From Siphlonurus alternatus (taxonomy: Eukaryota > Arthropoda > Insecta > Ephemeroptera > Siphlonuridae): a stretch of DNA of 64,000 nucleotides. The stretch lies in assembly GCA_949825025.1 (NCBI GenBank), contig OX463786.1, forward strand, positions 12,557,309-12,621,308, in the 5' to 3' direction. Shown here in pieces: positions 1 to 14,017 of this stretch (positions are counted from its first letter, which is position 1; every line of letters starts with the position of its first letter). The translations under genes and the position numbers were made by a program. Under the pieces are notes generated by a model. It saw nothing but the letters and a program-made list of their open reading frames with translations, was not told the DNA's origin and did no database searches.

Positions 1-263
1 ACTTAAAAAAAACGTTAATAACTGACTTCATATAATAAAAACAAACTAGTTATTAACTTTATAAACAAAGAGATAAAGAATTTTGCTTTGTAATGGTGAA
101 GGGGGGGGGGGGAGTAATGACATTAATTCCAAAAACGTGAAATGATCTTAACAAGTTATATAAAAATTCTTTTGAGGCAAAGCAATAAAGGATTATTGTC
201 GTTTGTGCGTTCTATATTGGGTAAGAGAGAGACTGTGAGAGATTCCTATATGAGATGACAGCA

Positions 264-270
<7 letters not shown>

Positions 271-356
<86 letters not shown>
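271..356. repeat. (GA)n microsatellite
   Basis: Uninterrupted GA dinucleotides over about 86 bp. Confidence 0.97.
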
Positions 357-358
<2 letters not shown>

Positions 359-1136
359 AGAAGGCCCACAGAAGCACTATACGTGACTCGAATCTTAATC
401 AGTAACGAAAAGCCTCAAGAAATCCCATACCACTTCAACAAGATTCACATATTAAATAGGTAATACAAAAACACTTAAATACATATATATTTACATACTA
501 AAATATCATATTTCCTTCAAATATATTACCTATATACTTTTTAATATTCTATATACGTTAGTTCATATGATACATCAATAGATGTTATCATATAGTATTA
601 CCTTCATTTTGATCCAATTTCCAAGTGTTGGTTTGGTGCGTGATTCTTTCCTTCCCTGGAGAATGAACTCCTAATACAAGCGAACGGTAAGAAGAAATCC
701 TCCTACTACTGCTTCTCTTTCTAGCCTTATTTTATATACCTCTATAAGATAGTTTCGTATTCTTTATTACGTATCGTTTTATATATATATATAGATAGAG
801 AATACATTCCACGATGGTGATATTGACTGTATGCTATTTGTCACTTTGGAAATTGTCACATAGTATGTGTCAATGTATTTTGTTGTTAATGCAGTTAAGA
901 GTAAACACATGGGAATGTAAGGAGGAAGGAATTAATATAGTTGTCGGATAATTTTATTGAAATGATATAAATGGACCCAGGAATAAGGAGGAATGTATAT
1001 GCAGCAAATGGAGAATCGTTTTAAGTGTGTATTATATATTGTTGTAAAAAGAACATAATAATATTTTACATTTCTATTAATTATTATAGACAAATTATAT
1101 TAATTTACTATAAGGGAGGCATTTACATATTTTTAA

Positions 1137-1451
1137 AGGGATATAGGCCTCAAATTACAAATTAAATAATTAGCAAGTTTTGTTTCAGTATAAATCAATT
1201 CGCATTATAATTTTTCTCCACGTACGGTCCAGGCGTGCGAAGTTGCGGTGCAAAGTAAGAAATTTTGTCCTTGCTGACGTCACAACTCAATGCTAATCGG
1301 GACTGGCTGTGAGTTGTGACGTCACAAGGACTTTTTTTGCAGCTTAACTTCACACGGTCGCACCGCAAGTGGAGAAAAATAATGCGAATGTTGGTTATAT
1401 ATAAACTCAAGCAAGAATTGGTGACTTGCCTAATTTGGGGCCTGTAACCCT
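1137..1451. mobile_element. foldback element, AGGSATAYAGGCC family (copy 1)
   Basis: Imperfect palindrome. Outer ends agggatataggcctc and ggggcctgtaaccct are inverted; inner arms share gcgaagttgcggtgcaaagt / gcagcttaacttcacacggt and paired copies of ttgtgacgtcac. The left end is preceded by TTAA (1133-1136); the right flank is TTCA, a likely mutated duplicate. Same family as 13632-13969. No transposase, so non-autonomous (MITE-like). Confidence 0.75.
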
Positions 1452-3134
1452 TTCAGGCCAAATTTGGATCATGCACATCACATAAACAGTATAGGTATAT
1501 ATATTTACATTACATAGTTGTTGAAAATATTAAGTGGATATTTGCTGAATTCAATTTGGCTACCATATTTTTTTTAATCATAGTGATTAAATGTTTTATT
1601 ATATAAGCTAATCATTATACTGTAATTAAATGACAATCAGAAATATTTTACAACGAAATTTTATTAAAAGAAAAAGTGATTATCAAGTTCATAAATTTAA
1701 ACTGTATGTACCAAATAAGGAAAACTTGTATAATTGCATGTACTAATAGCTAATTAATACAACATAGTTAAGGATATAATTTTTTTACGGGAAAAATTAT
1801 GGAGGAAAAAAAAGGAGAAATAACAAAATATGAAATCGTTGAAAAAAATGCTAAATTGTAGTGACCTTCATTTTTTTCACTTTTTGAATAAATAATAAAT
1901 AAATAATATATTTGGGTGTGTTCAAAGTTTAAATTAATAATAATTATTTATTATAACATATCCATAAATTAAAAATTTATGTTCTTATATTATACTACCA
2001 TAAAAGTGTATGATATGATATCTCTCCTAGTTCCTCATCGAGCACGCTATTCAGAAATGGTTGTTCAAGACAGCGACGTTACAAATAATGATCCATGATG
2101 CCCATTTCACTAAGTATAGAAACAAATGGACGCTAGAACAATACATGTTGCAATGCAAACATTTTTTTTTTACTAGTTACTTATATTTTTCATTATTATT
2201 GAAAACATTGCAATTATTTATAAAAAGTTGGTTGGAAAATTAATATAGTCGTATTAATTTTAAATTCCCACAAATAAAATAGCTGAAACTTTGCTATCCT
2301 TTAACATTTAAAACAATTAAAATATACCCCTACCCCATTTTTAAGCTCCTATCATAACCCATATCCAGGTTTTAATATTTGTACTGGGTTTTAACAGCAC
2401 TTCCGGATTAACTTTTAATTCGATCGAACTATAGTTGGTTTTCCATTATGCAGCACTTACTACATTACAATGACGGTCAATATTAACAATTGAAATACAT
2501 TAGAGTGACAAACATACGTCACTTCATCGGTTGTCATACTTTCGGAGTTATTGTCAACAGGCACCAAATTATATATGGCATAATATTTTACAGTGCTTTT
2601 GAAAAAAAGGATTAATTTGAGTAATAAATTGCCTTCTTTGAGAATTTAAGGAAACCTTTCTTGCGTCATAATGCTTATAACTATTGTTCCTTTTTTTTAC
2701 CCAAATTGATTTCCAAGTTATAATAATAAAAATAATAATTAATTGTTTATTATTGTATTAATTTTGTTGTTGTCATTTTTCCTCCCCCGGAAATTTTTAT
2801 TTCTTCCAAGTACTTATATCTAATTGATTCGATATAAGTACAAGTTTTCCTTATTTGGTATTTACATCTAGTTCAAATTTACATATTTAATGATATATTT
2901 ATTATATTTAGCAAAAAAAATAACAACGTTTGAAATGGGAGACTGAAATAGTACATTCAGTGAAATCAGCATTTTTTCTCACTAAAAAATAATTACTAAA
3001 AACTGGACCGATTTTGGGTGATTTTTGGTTAAGCAAATTAATTAATAGTTATTCTATCCGTAATATTTTGATAAAAACGTCATCACTTAACATAATTTCA
3101 CATAAAATATTTTGATAATTTTTATTTTATTTTA

Positions 3135-3205
3135 TTTTGGTTGGTTGGTTGGTTGGTATTTTGGGGCAATTGACACATTTTGGTCATGTATGCCCCTTTA
3201 TTTTA
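3135..3205. repeat. repeat fragment with (TTGG)n and GGTCATGTATGC
   Basis: ttggttggttggttggttgg, then caattgacacattttggtca tgtatgcccc. The minus strand of 15495-15550 reads caattggcacatattttggt catgtatgctcc, so both are pieces of one dispersed repeat. Confidence 0.5.
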
Positions 3206-3840
3206 TTTTATTTTATAAATATACTGTACATAATATTTTACGTCATTTTTATTAGTTCAAGGTTAATATTGTGGTTTATTATTTTCCCACTTTAAACCCG
3301 AGATAAGTAATAACATAAAATAAAAGAACTGAAAGTCATAAAAAGTTTATATAATTTATAAATAAAAAAAACACATTGGTATATTTATTTTAAACTAAAA
3401 AAATATTACGTGAATGAAATCTGATATACCTATAAGGTTAACCTTTTATATAATATATAAAAATAAATAGTCATAAAATTGAATAGGATATTATTTTACT
3501 TGAAAAACTGTTTGATATTATGGAGGATAGTATTTTCAGACTGATAATATTCGTTTATATATTATTTAATATATGAAACGCCTAAAGGGTAAAAGATATA
3601 AACTGGTATATATATAGAAATCCAGTATAGAGAGGGTGAAGAAAGTTTATAATAAATTCATGATGTATCTTGACCATATAAGAGAGCTGTCGATGTGTTC
3701 GTATCATTCGAGTATTTCAGTTCCTATAGTGCTGCTGTCTGTGACTTAATTATTAATATATCTATTCCTTCCAAAATACACAGTGAAAATGATACGTTAG
3801 TGTCACAGTCATTGTGTATTTATATTATTTACCAATTTTC

Positions 3841-4190
3841 ATTATCAGCTGATTGACGTAGTCCCGTTTGATTAAAATGTATACCTTAGCAGACACAAAA
3901 ATTCTGAAAATTGGGGACACTTTAATACCTAAAAGTCACAGAAAACATTTCAAAGCAACCGTTCGAGCTGGGTTTTTTTAAATTAATTTTTTAGCATAGC
4001 CCTTGGAGAACCAAACTACAAAATTAATTAAAAAAAAAATTAGCTCGAACAATTGTTTTGAAATTTGTTCTGTGTCTTTTAGGTGTTAAAATATGTCTCT
4101 CAAATTTTCAGAATTTTTGTGTCTGCTAAGGTTTACGTGTTAATCAAATGGGACTACATCGATCAGTTGATCCGTGTTACCTTCCCCTTA
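3841..4190. mobile_element. foldback element, CAGCTGAT-GTAGTCCC family (copy 1)
   Basis: Left arm atcagctgattgacgtagtc ... accttagcagacacaaaaat; right arm atttttgtgtctgctaaggt ... gactacatcgatcagttgat. About 330 bp, nearly all arm. Second copy at 61750-62143. Confidence 0.82.
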
Positions 4191-5929
4191 ATAGATAATA
4201 TATCAACTCCCCCCCTCCCCAAATACAGAGTGAAAATTGTATAATTATATATGCTAGGGTCGCAATAATTAGTAATTAATAATTAGTTATATTTTGTTCC
4301 ATTGATTCATGTCGTCTATTTATACTGTGTAATGTTAATTATTAATCTTTCTAACATAATATAAAATCTCCCCCTTATGCGTGTGGAAACTTGCTACATT
4401 TCGCATGTCAAAAATTCCCAACATCGATCAATCAAATTATATTTAAAAATATATTATACGACTCTTCACTTTTTATGTCCTTTATTGATTTTTTTATTGT
4501 TATTATATAATTCACTGCTATATATATATATATATATATATCAAAATATTTTAAGTGCTATTTTCCTTCTTACAATATTACATTAAATCATTATTACGGT
4601 TACAAAAAATTGCTTTATATATAACGTACAATATACTGAATTGTTACTCCTAAATTTTATTATATTAATGGATAATGTACATATGTATAATTTCAACAAG
4701 CATAATATAGAATAATATAATACGTTATAAGATTATCTGATTTTACATGTAAAATAAAATTTGAATTCATGACGTCACTAAAATGCAATATTTTAAGAAA
4801 AAATAACTGCATGCCATGTCATACAATTTTAATATTGTTAACAAAAATTCGTGTCTTGAGTTAAAAAAAAAAAAATATAAATATCCACAATAATATTGAT
4901 TGTTATGTTCAATATTGCTGTAAAAAAGTTTGTATCCATTTTTTATGAAAATACCTACAATGAAATCCGATTGAAAATTTTATCAACATCATTGATTTGT
5001 ATTGTCTCGTATTCCAATAATACAATTTTTTTTTATCAATATCGATAACGTATTATCTACTTAAAGTATTTAAATATTTAACCATACATTTAAGTCCGTA
5101 ACTCAAAAACCCTTTTTCTGTTATATAGTGTCTCCATTCTATCTATATATAAAATATTAACGGAATAGTCAATCAATTTTGTTTCTCTCGATGACGCATT
5201 TTATATCCTGAACGTTCCGTTATACAAAAAGAAAAAATCTCACTTAATTTCACTTTTCACCAGAAAATAAATTGAATTACTCGTTCTATTCAGTTAAAGG
5301 TCAAAGAGCACTTATATCAAAATTGTTAAGCTTGATAAAAAAATATAAAATTTAGTAAAAAAAATTTTGTCACCTTTGAAATATTTATCGTTGAAGCTTT
5401 TAATTTTAAAACTTCCTGTTAAAAAATAGAAAAGAAAAAAATTGTAGGACTTGGAAGTGTCGTTCCCAAATTACCGGTAATTGTCGCTTTTTTTTTTTTT
5501 ACATTTTTCTTTGGTTTTATTTGACAAAAAATGAAACCTTAGAAAGTGTAGAGGAAGTAGTCTTAATTCAACCAATTTACTAGGGTTTTTAAGACGTAAG
5601 GTCTGTTCTGTTCGTAGAAATATAAATAACATTTTCTTGTTGTTATCCATTTTTGAGAAAATAATTTGAGAGATAATTTGCTACTATACCACCAAGATGT
5701 GCCCCGACAGCGGCTGTTTACTCTTATTATTATTATTCACAGTTTTAACCGATTAATTTAATATGATGTTTTAATGTATTATATGTTTGAAACACTAGAA
5801 AAAAAAAATGCTTTTTAGTTAAAATATATATTTTTACCTGTCGATAAAATATTAATACGATGCATATGATAGTACGGATAGAAACTTCTGACTTCCGTGA
5901 TGTGGGAGAGAAAATTTCAACATCCCCCC

Positions 5930-6037
<108 letters not shown>

Positions 6038-6706
6038 ACCCCTACCCCCCTCTCTCTTTTAACAATGAAGAAGAAATGAAATTTAAATACATTTGTAAAT
6101 AAACACCACAACAAAATTTTATTATATTTAAAATACACACAGTAAAGTGTCATTCTATTATATTATTATATGAATGACATTACTTTGGCTTGAAGTATTT
6201 TATTTTAACTTCATATTAAGTTAAGGTACGTTAACTTTTATTATAGAAGTGTTAGAATTTTCTGAAAATAATATTAAATTTGTTTAGAAACGTTTATAAT
6301 TATTTTATGAAGCTTTTTTTTTATATAACGTTAATTCTCTTATTTCTATTATTATAATGGAAGTAGAATATAGAAAGGGAAAACGTGGTTATATATAAAT
6401 ATATTATTATCTCATATAATTTTAAAACCTCTCTGTGGTGGTTTTACAAAACATTTCCCTTCTCTCTAATTTCAGGGGCAAGTAAGCAACCCGCATGTCC
6501 TTCATGCCTCACAAGTTGCATACCTTTGTCTTTTTGGTATAATGAGGGTTGTCGCTCTTTGACCATCTCAGAAATTTGTTTATATGTACACTCTCCACCA
6601 CCATAAAGTATCTAAATACAATACCCTAATTTCTATTTACATTTAAAATGTTTACTAGATGACAATTTAAAATGAATTGAATAAATTTGCCCTAAAAAAT
6701 AGTTTT

Positions 6707-6930
6707 AAGGTGGATTCAGATGGCGACAACGGCGATGCGACGCGATTTTGTCACACAAGCTGTGAAATCCTATGCAGCGAGCGAACTCGCCAGGTTGCGG
6801 TAACGAAATCGCGTTAATTGCGATGCTCATTTTTTTTTAATAGCCAAATATGGCTGCCAATGGATGTCACAGCAAGTGCGCATTATTCGTGTCGCGTCGC
6901 ATGATAAAAATCGCCATGTGAATCCGCCTT
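6707..6930. mobile_element. foldback element, GGATTCACATGGCGA family (copy 1)
   Basis: Ends aaggtggattcagatggcga and tcgccatgtgaatccgcctt. Interior rich in gcgatt/cgctcg pairs (gcgacgcgat, gtcgcgtcgc), with gccaaatatggctgccaat. Other members at 26089-26303, 38896-39122 and 43365-43747. Confidence 0.8.
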
Positions 6931-7194
6931 TTTACTCCTTTATTTTCTGTACATGTTTTCTCAACTTTTTTTATTTAACACAAGTAAGATATATTAATTA
7001 AGGCCGATTAAAGCGTAAATATTTTAAACATTTTTTTTTTATATCTTACTCGAATCTATTGAAACTCGTAAACTGAAATGAAATCACCATTTAAAATGAG
7101 CAAGACAATACTAGTAAAAGGAGAAAGAACCGTAAAACAATTGGTTGCAGTGTAGCTGTAATAAAGTGCTAGATACTTTTAGAAAATCTTATCT

Positions 7195-7320
7195 ACTGCG
7201 CGTCACAATTTAGTAAAGCTTTCGTCGTGTTTGTAACGTCTTCAATCATTGGTAGACAATTTGTAACGAAGAACCTTATTGGTTGAAATGAGCCGAAGTA
7301 CATTCAAGTCTCTGCTATGA
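7195..7320. repeat. dispersed repeat (TTCGTCGTGTTTGTAACGTC)
   Basis: Shares tcgtcgtgtttgtaacgtct tcaat.attggt with 24750-24840. Both lack coding potential. Nature unknown. Confidence 0.5.
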
Positions 7321-7803
7321 AAACAGAAATGACGTTAGGTGTAGAATAGAGTTCATACTAGAATAAATTACGTTGTGATAAGTAGCTTAATGTTGTACTA
7401 ACCTTTGTCCCAGATTTAAGATTCTGTATGTTCTTTATGTTCAACTGATGATACTAACAGTTTATAGAGGAATTGACTTGCAGTTTGTAATAATAATGTT
7501 GGTTAAGTATATACAACTTTATTTTAATTAAGATAATGATCAATTTTAAAAACGTTTGGATCATTAGTAAGAAAAATAGATTATAGTAGATGAAAATTGT
7601 AGCAAACTTTCCAGATATCATGATGTTATTTTTCATGACTAAATTCGGTGAAATTTTCGAGATATTGAGCATTTAAGATTAGCATTAATTGTTTTAAATG
7701 GGGACTACCGTAGCTTTTAGTCAAATTAATATCTTATTCCACGAAAAAATTAATGACTTGAAATCTAAACCGATTTGTTGATTTTTTTACAACGTTAAAC
7801 CAA

Positions 7804-7926
<123 letters not shown>

Positions 7927-8008
7927 TATTTGTTATGGACTAAAAATATTTACATCGGAAAATATTGATCGTGGCGGCATTAATCCTTAAATAATACGAT
8001 GAAAAATA

Positions 8009-8155
8009 AGTGTACACCTCTGGACATCCCGAACGTTACTCCTGCTCTGTTTGTGAGCGTTGTCACGTAGCCTATGGAGATGTGGTTAACTTGAATTGTG
8101 TTGAGGTTTTTACCTCGTTCAAATTTACATCAAAAATAAAGTTGTTGGTGTACAC
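8009..8155. mobile_element. GTGTACACCTCTG repeat (copy 1)
   Basis: Left end gtgtacacctctggacatcc then cgaacgttact; right end gttgttggtgtacactgg inverted. Matches 20797-21000 over cgaacgtta...ctgtttgt...gttg.cac. Remnant of a foldback element. Confidence 0.55.
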
Positions 8156-11100
8156 TGGGAAGCCACAAAAATAATTCTTACTATAACTTATGTATTAAAG
8201 TAGTGCCAAGGGTTTGTTATGATTTATTAATGTTAAAACTACGAGAACAAGTCTCGTAGACAGAGTAAACTTTGGTTTTTTGGCGTCACACATTATTTAC
8301 CTTTTTTTTTGTGCACCTTCTACAAGACTGAATTATTTACCGTAGCCTCAAAACAATGAAATATTTGTCATGTACAAAATATATTGTCGAGACTTTTTCC
8401 TCGGTAAAAAAATATTTTTTATTCTTCAAGACAATGGTAATGCATAATAGATATTTTAAGTGAACTTACTGTTAGTCGTAGGGTCGCCAGATACCTAGAT
8501 TTGAATTTCGCGTTTCCTGTAATATAATAGACTTGACACATGATTTTCTGGTTATAATGACTGAGGGAACTATTGAAACTTCTGTCATGATGGTAGCTAA
8601 TTGATGAAGGATGTCATCCCGAATGTATGTTTATCAACCGATCTTCGGTTAAGATCTGTGGTGATGCCTGATTTTCCTCCGATTATTACGTTGTATGAAA
8701 AAGACAGGTCAAGAAGTTAATATTAAAAATAAAATAAATGACAACATTTTACCGTGACTTTTTCTTCTTTTTTTTTTTCACTTCCTTTTTAGTTTAATAT
8801 TTTCTGACACTTCTAAAATAATTATATATTAATAATAATAAAAAAGGCTTGCATGTTATTATTAAAACTGGTAAAAAATTGATAGACATCTGAAGCATAT
8901 ATATTTATGAATACACAGTAAAAAAAAAATACATTTATACCTAAATACCTATTATGATAGCATTAAAAAACACTGGTTCATTTCCTAAATGATGCGATTA
9001 TGCTCTCTGTGCTATATCTGAACATAAATAAAACTGATTATCTTTCAGATTCAAAAGGTTTTTATTCAGAAAACACATACATATTACAACACATGTGTTT
9101 GGTACAAGACTTTTTAACCAGATCATCCATAAAAATATATTATTAATATTATTATGCACTAATTGTAATTAGTTTCAGTTTGAATAGTTCAGTTTTTCAG
9201 TTTAAAAGGTTTTTTATTGTATTAAAATTCACAGTACAATAGATACACATAGTCGAGTCAGATAAAAATATCTATACACTCAGATCAACCTTGATCAGTT
9301 TGAATAGAAAAAATACTTCACCCTGGTGGCCTGGTGCATATATTATACAACCCGCTACATTTTTATATTAAACAGGTTGCATAATCACAAGGCGAAATTT
9401 TCGTTTATTATTATTTATTTCAGTGTTAGAAAAGAAATTGACTCACCGGCGATTAAAAAAAATAGCTTCTTAATTTAATTTTACTTTAACGCTTATGCAG
9501 TAACCATACATGAAATTATGTTATGCTATACGTTGGTTATAATAAGTTCAGGGAAACTTAAATTTCCATACATTTTCCAGCATGCCAATTGACCATAAAA
9601 GATAATGTTTTTTTTTTAAAGGTCAAACTTAAATTAAAATACTTTAAAATTGATTTTTACATAAAATTTAATATTTTAAAATAAAAATTGCTTGTAATAC
9701 TTATACGAAATTAAATTTTTATGTTACAATTTTACTGTCACAGTGTATATGACAGTCGTCCAAATACAAAAAGCTTTTTTTATACTATAAAATAATAATA
9801 AAATGAATTGTTGAGGTATATTATTATCTTGATTATATATAAACGCGACCTCACTCGTCGACAAATTTTGACACTATGCTGTTGCGTGATATTATTATAA
9901 CTGACGGGCTTATAATTTTAAAAATTTAATACCCGTATCACGAGATATACTGAATAATATTATAAAAAAAAAACAACATAAAAATACTTTTTATGTAATA
10001 ATTTAGAGATTACCTATTTATTTTATTATAAAGTATGTATTTTTTAACTTTAAAAAGGTCGCATTAAGTATGTCACAATAATTTATATAGTTCATAATAT
10101 TTAACTGTTTTTGTATTGATAAGTGTTTATTGATTTGAGGTAAGGTGGAATTATAAATATTACAATAAATAGCATGCAGTTATTTTTATAACTATAAAAA
10201 ATTATTTTAATCTAATGCTGGAAAGTTTAGTTGTTAGATTACATAATTAATAACACATGAAATAAATTCTACAAGTTCCTGGTCTAAAATTTGATTATAA
10301 GTAAAAAAATACAATTATTACTGACAGTATAATATTATTTTATGTAATTTCATAAAAAGTAAAATTTTACGTCTTGATTATGTTTTATAATAGTAGTTAT
10401 TAAGTATATAATTATGCATATAAAATTATATAATTATCAATTATATAAAATAGCAAATTATAATGTTATTTACGCCATCAGATGGGTGTTTTTATAATTA
10501 TAAATTTGTAAAAAATTGAAATTTAATTTGAAATATTTTATGAATTTTAATAAAAAAAAATTATGTCTAGTTTTAATCTTCAAACTGTATAAAAAATTTG
10601 TAGTAGTAAAATAATTTTGCCAAAATTGAATTGCTTGAAAAACTTATAAGGAACAAAAGGGTTCATAGAAATTATATTTATATGATTTACGTTTGAGCCT
10701 AAATATCGACATTTCACCATGACTTTATTATTTAGTCAAAGCTTGTAAAAAGATTGATGCACATCTCCGATCATTAAAATTTATAGTGACAGTAGGGGGG
10801 AGGGGGGAGGTAAGCTCACGGGGGATAAAACGGCAGGTGAAACGTTGAATTTTAATTAAAGCTGACGTCCTCATTACATTATTGCGGTATTAATTTTATA
10901 ATGTAAAAATAATAAGTAAACAAATTTAATAATATTATAAATAGATTTAATGTTTTACGGAAGAGCTCTATAAATAGTAAAATACACAAGAGTGCTTCTA
11001 ATTTTTTCCATAAAAAAAAAATGAAAATTTATATTTTTTTATTTTAAAAATAATAATTGTACTGATAGTGTTGTTTATATAACTTTTTGTGTGTGAAGTT

Positions 11101-13546
11101 GTTGTTCTTGTTTTAAATAAATAGTTGCTTTTATAATAATTAAAATTTTTCTCAGTAAGCGTAATAGGCGTAATTCATAAAGGAAGTAATACAATTTTCT
11201 CACCAAGTGAAATTTGTCATAACTTTCTGGATCGTGAATCGCGCCTAATAATTTAATTTATTGTGTAAGTGCAACCGCTAACTGCAAAAAATTGTAAAAA
11301 GAGAGAGAAAAAAACAAACATGAATTTCCTTTTCTTCTTGCAAACCGCCTTCTTTATCGCCAATGTCACTTGGTTTTGTGGTTTAAAATGACAGTTTTTA
11401 CATTTTTATCAATTAAAATTTGCAAATCATATATAATGATAAATTTGCTTCCATTACCATTTTTTCTTTAAAATTTTTCAATTCCTGTGCTATGATCACA
11501 TTTTTATTTAAATTTTCAAATATCGTAAATTGATGTTGACAACTAGAAAAAAAAAAAAACATCGTTGACGAATCCTCAGACTATGATGGATATCAATTTT
11601 TTCTTATTCTATGAGAAGCATTTCAAGTATAATGTTTTTTTAAAAAAGGAAGACCTTTTGTATTTTGTAATCGAGATCAAAAATTCAAATAATATTTTTT
11701 TTTTAAGTAGATTTAAGTGAATAATTCCAATTTTCATGAAGATTGGACAACATTTTTATGATTTCTAAAGAAAAATCTGCATGCTGTTTGTCAACAGAGA
11801 TCTCATTTTGTCATAAAATTGAATAATGATTGAACGAAGCAGACATAATGCTCCAAAGTCGTCAAATTTGCGTGCGAAATTTGAATAGAATTCTTGAATA
11901 TGTTAAGTCGTACCAGCAGATCTCAATTTAATGATGAAATATAAGAAATTTGCCTTATATTTAAATTTAAATCAGATTTCGTTAATATGAAAGTGATTGA
12001 ATTTTATATAATGGATCTACGTAGTGATTTACATGATTAAAGTTTTCTCAATAATTTTAAGCACTTTTTATATATTAGAATGTATATTATACATAATCAT
12101 TGTTTACCTATTTCTATATTCTAACAACTATTTTATTTTTCCCATAAGCTTTAAGGCAAATTTAGTAAGTAAATTTATAAATAAAATTTATTATACATGT
12201 AATAATAAATTTTAACTCATTCAACTTGTCAAAATTATTAACTCATTACATTCCTCTTTACGGATCAAATTACGAGATAAACTCTCTTTCTGTATTTCAA
12301 AAAAAAAAAATACACATTACCTTCATTATTCTTGTTACCTTGTAATTATTGATGACGTCACGTGGTACATACCATGGTCAAAGGTGTCAGATTGAGAGGT
12401 TGACTTTTTGAGGGGGAGGGGTGATGAAAGAAGGGGGATGATGGTGTCTTCCCTCTAATTAGTACTGACGCCCTTCTATATGCTAACCAACCACAATCTA
12501 ATTAATTAAACCATGCAATCACGTTTATAAGGATCAAAATATAATACTTAATTATTGAAAATTCACCATGATGTTAGGATATTGAAACTATGTAACCAAC
12601 TATACTGTAACCTAAGGTGTGTGGTATAGCAAAAAAAAAAAAATTATTAATATTATAAATTGATTTATATATTTTTTTTTTAAATTATATTAAATTAAAG
12701 TGTCTCATACGTTTTCATATAAGTTTATTTTATCAAAAGAGTGATGCTCTTTTTATTTTATATTATATAGAGCATTGTATTATAATATCATGTGCATATT
12801 ATCATCATAATATTGTATAAATTAAATAAATATAGTGGTATATCATGCAATATTAAATTATATATAAATCGATAAAAAATCAGTAAAAAATGTTCTATTT
12901 TAAAACATCAACTTATTATAAAATAATCGAAAATAAAAAAGAATATCACTTAACTTTTATTATAAGTATTTAAATTTAGTATGACCTATATTTTATTGTA
13001 TAGCTGTTTCTGTTGGTATTATAATATAGCGTGTATACAATTAATAAAACTATATTTGGATAATAAAAAAAGTTATTTAATGATCTAGACTTTGAGTAAA
13101 TATTCTTAATGTTTTGTCATTGCTTTTATAGGTAAATATAAACAAAATAAAATCGATTTAATGTCATGCAATGTTGACCAGCTACATAGTATCGATTTCA
13201 AAGGTTGTGATTGACTATTTAAAGGTCATGTGTATCGATTTCAAGAATTTTGATTGGTAGTTTTGAGATCGCATAAAAAACAATTGCATAATATTTTTAA
13301 AGTATTTTTTTTTTATCAAAATGAAGGGGATATTTTCTTATTGGTGCTGTAACTTGTGAAAAGTAAAAAGAGCGCAAGTCCATTGGTAACTAAGTAGGGT
13401 TGGACTGGAAGAAAAAGGTCCAATCTGCATTTGGAGTATACGGACCTAGGGCACAGTAATGGGTAATCCTACAATCTATTCGTTCAAAAAGTTGATATAT
13501 ATAGGAGAAAGGGAGAATGACATTATACATAGAGTAGTTAATATTA

Positions 13547-14017
13547 GGGGGCATTCACAAAGCCTTAAGGCCACAATAATTTAAGACCAGAAATTTTGGG
13601 TCTAAAAAACACGTCTAAAATCAAGCTTTAAAGGCATACAGGCCTCAAAATACAAATTAGACAGGCACCAAGTAGGTTTAGAGTATATAATCAACATTCG
13701 CATCAGTTTTTTCCACGCGTGATGCATCCGTGCGAAGTCGCAGTTCAAAGTAAGAAATTTAGTCCTTGATGACGTCACGAAGTCCTTGATGACGTCACAA
13801 CTCAATGCTAATCGGTGCTAGCTGTGAGTTGTGACGTCAGCAAGGACTTTCTTTACAGCGCGACTTCGCACAGACGCACCGCGCGCAGGTAAAAATAATA
13901 CGAATGTTGATTATAAATTTGAGCAACACTTAATGTCTGTTTAATTTGTAATTTGAGGCCTGTATACCTTTAAATTATTGAGCCTTAAATGTGGCCTTAA
14001 GACTTTCTGAATGCCCC
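13547..14017. mobile_element. GGGGCATTCACAAAGCC foldback element, interrupted
   Basis: Ends ggggcattcacaaagcc and gactttctgaatgcccc. The two halves (13547-13631 and 13970-14017) match 43913-44051 closely, including ttaagaccagaaattttggg. The middle is the inserted element at 13632-13969. No clear target duplication for this outer element. Confidence 0.85.
13632..13969. mobile_element. foldback element, AGGSATAYAGGCC family (copy 2), flanked by TTAA duplication
   Basis: Begins aggcatacaggcctc and ends gaggcctgtatacct, flanked on both sides by TTAA (13628-13631 and 13970-13973). It interrupts a second foldback element whose uninterrupted relative at 43913-44051 has a single TTAA at the matching point, so the target duplication can be read directly. 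TTAA targeting is the hallmark of the piggyBac superfamily; no transposase is present. Confidence 0.88.

Noticed and set aside
5698..5758. Mini-ORF MCPDSGCLLLLLLFTVLTD as a possible signal-peptide exon
   Set aside because: Hydrophobic run comes from (TTA)n, stops after 19 codons, and has no usable donor.
13602..13805. Minus-strand ORF
   Set aside because: Lies in the arm of a foldback element; the homologous copy at 1195-1410 encodes a different, unrelated peptide.
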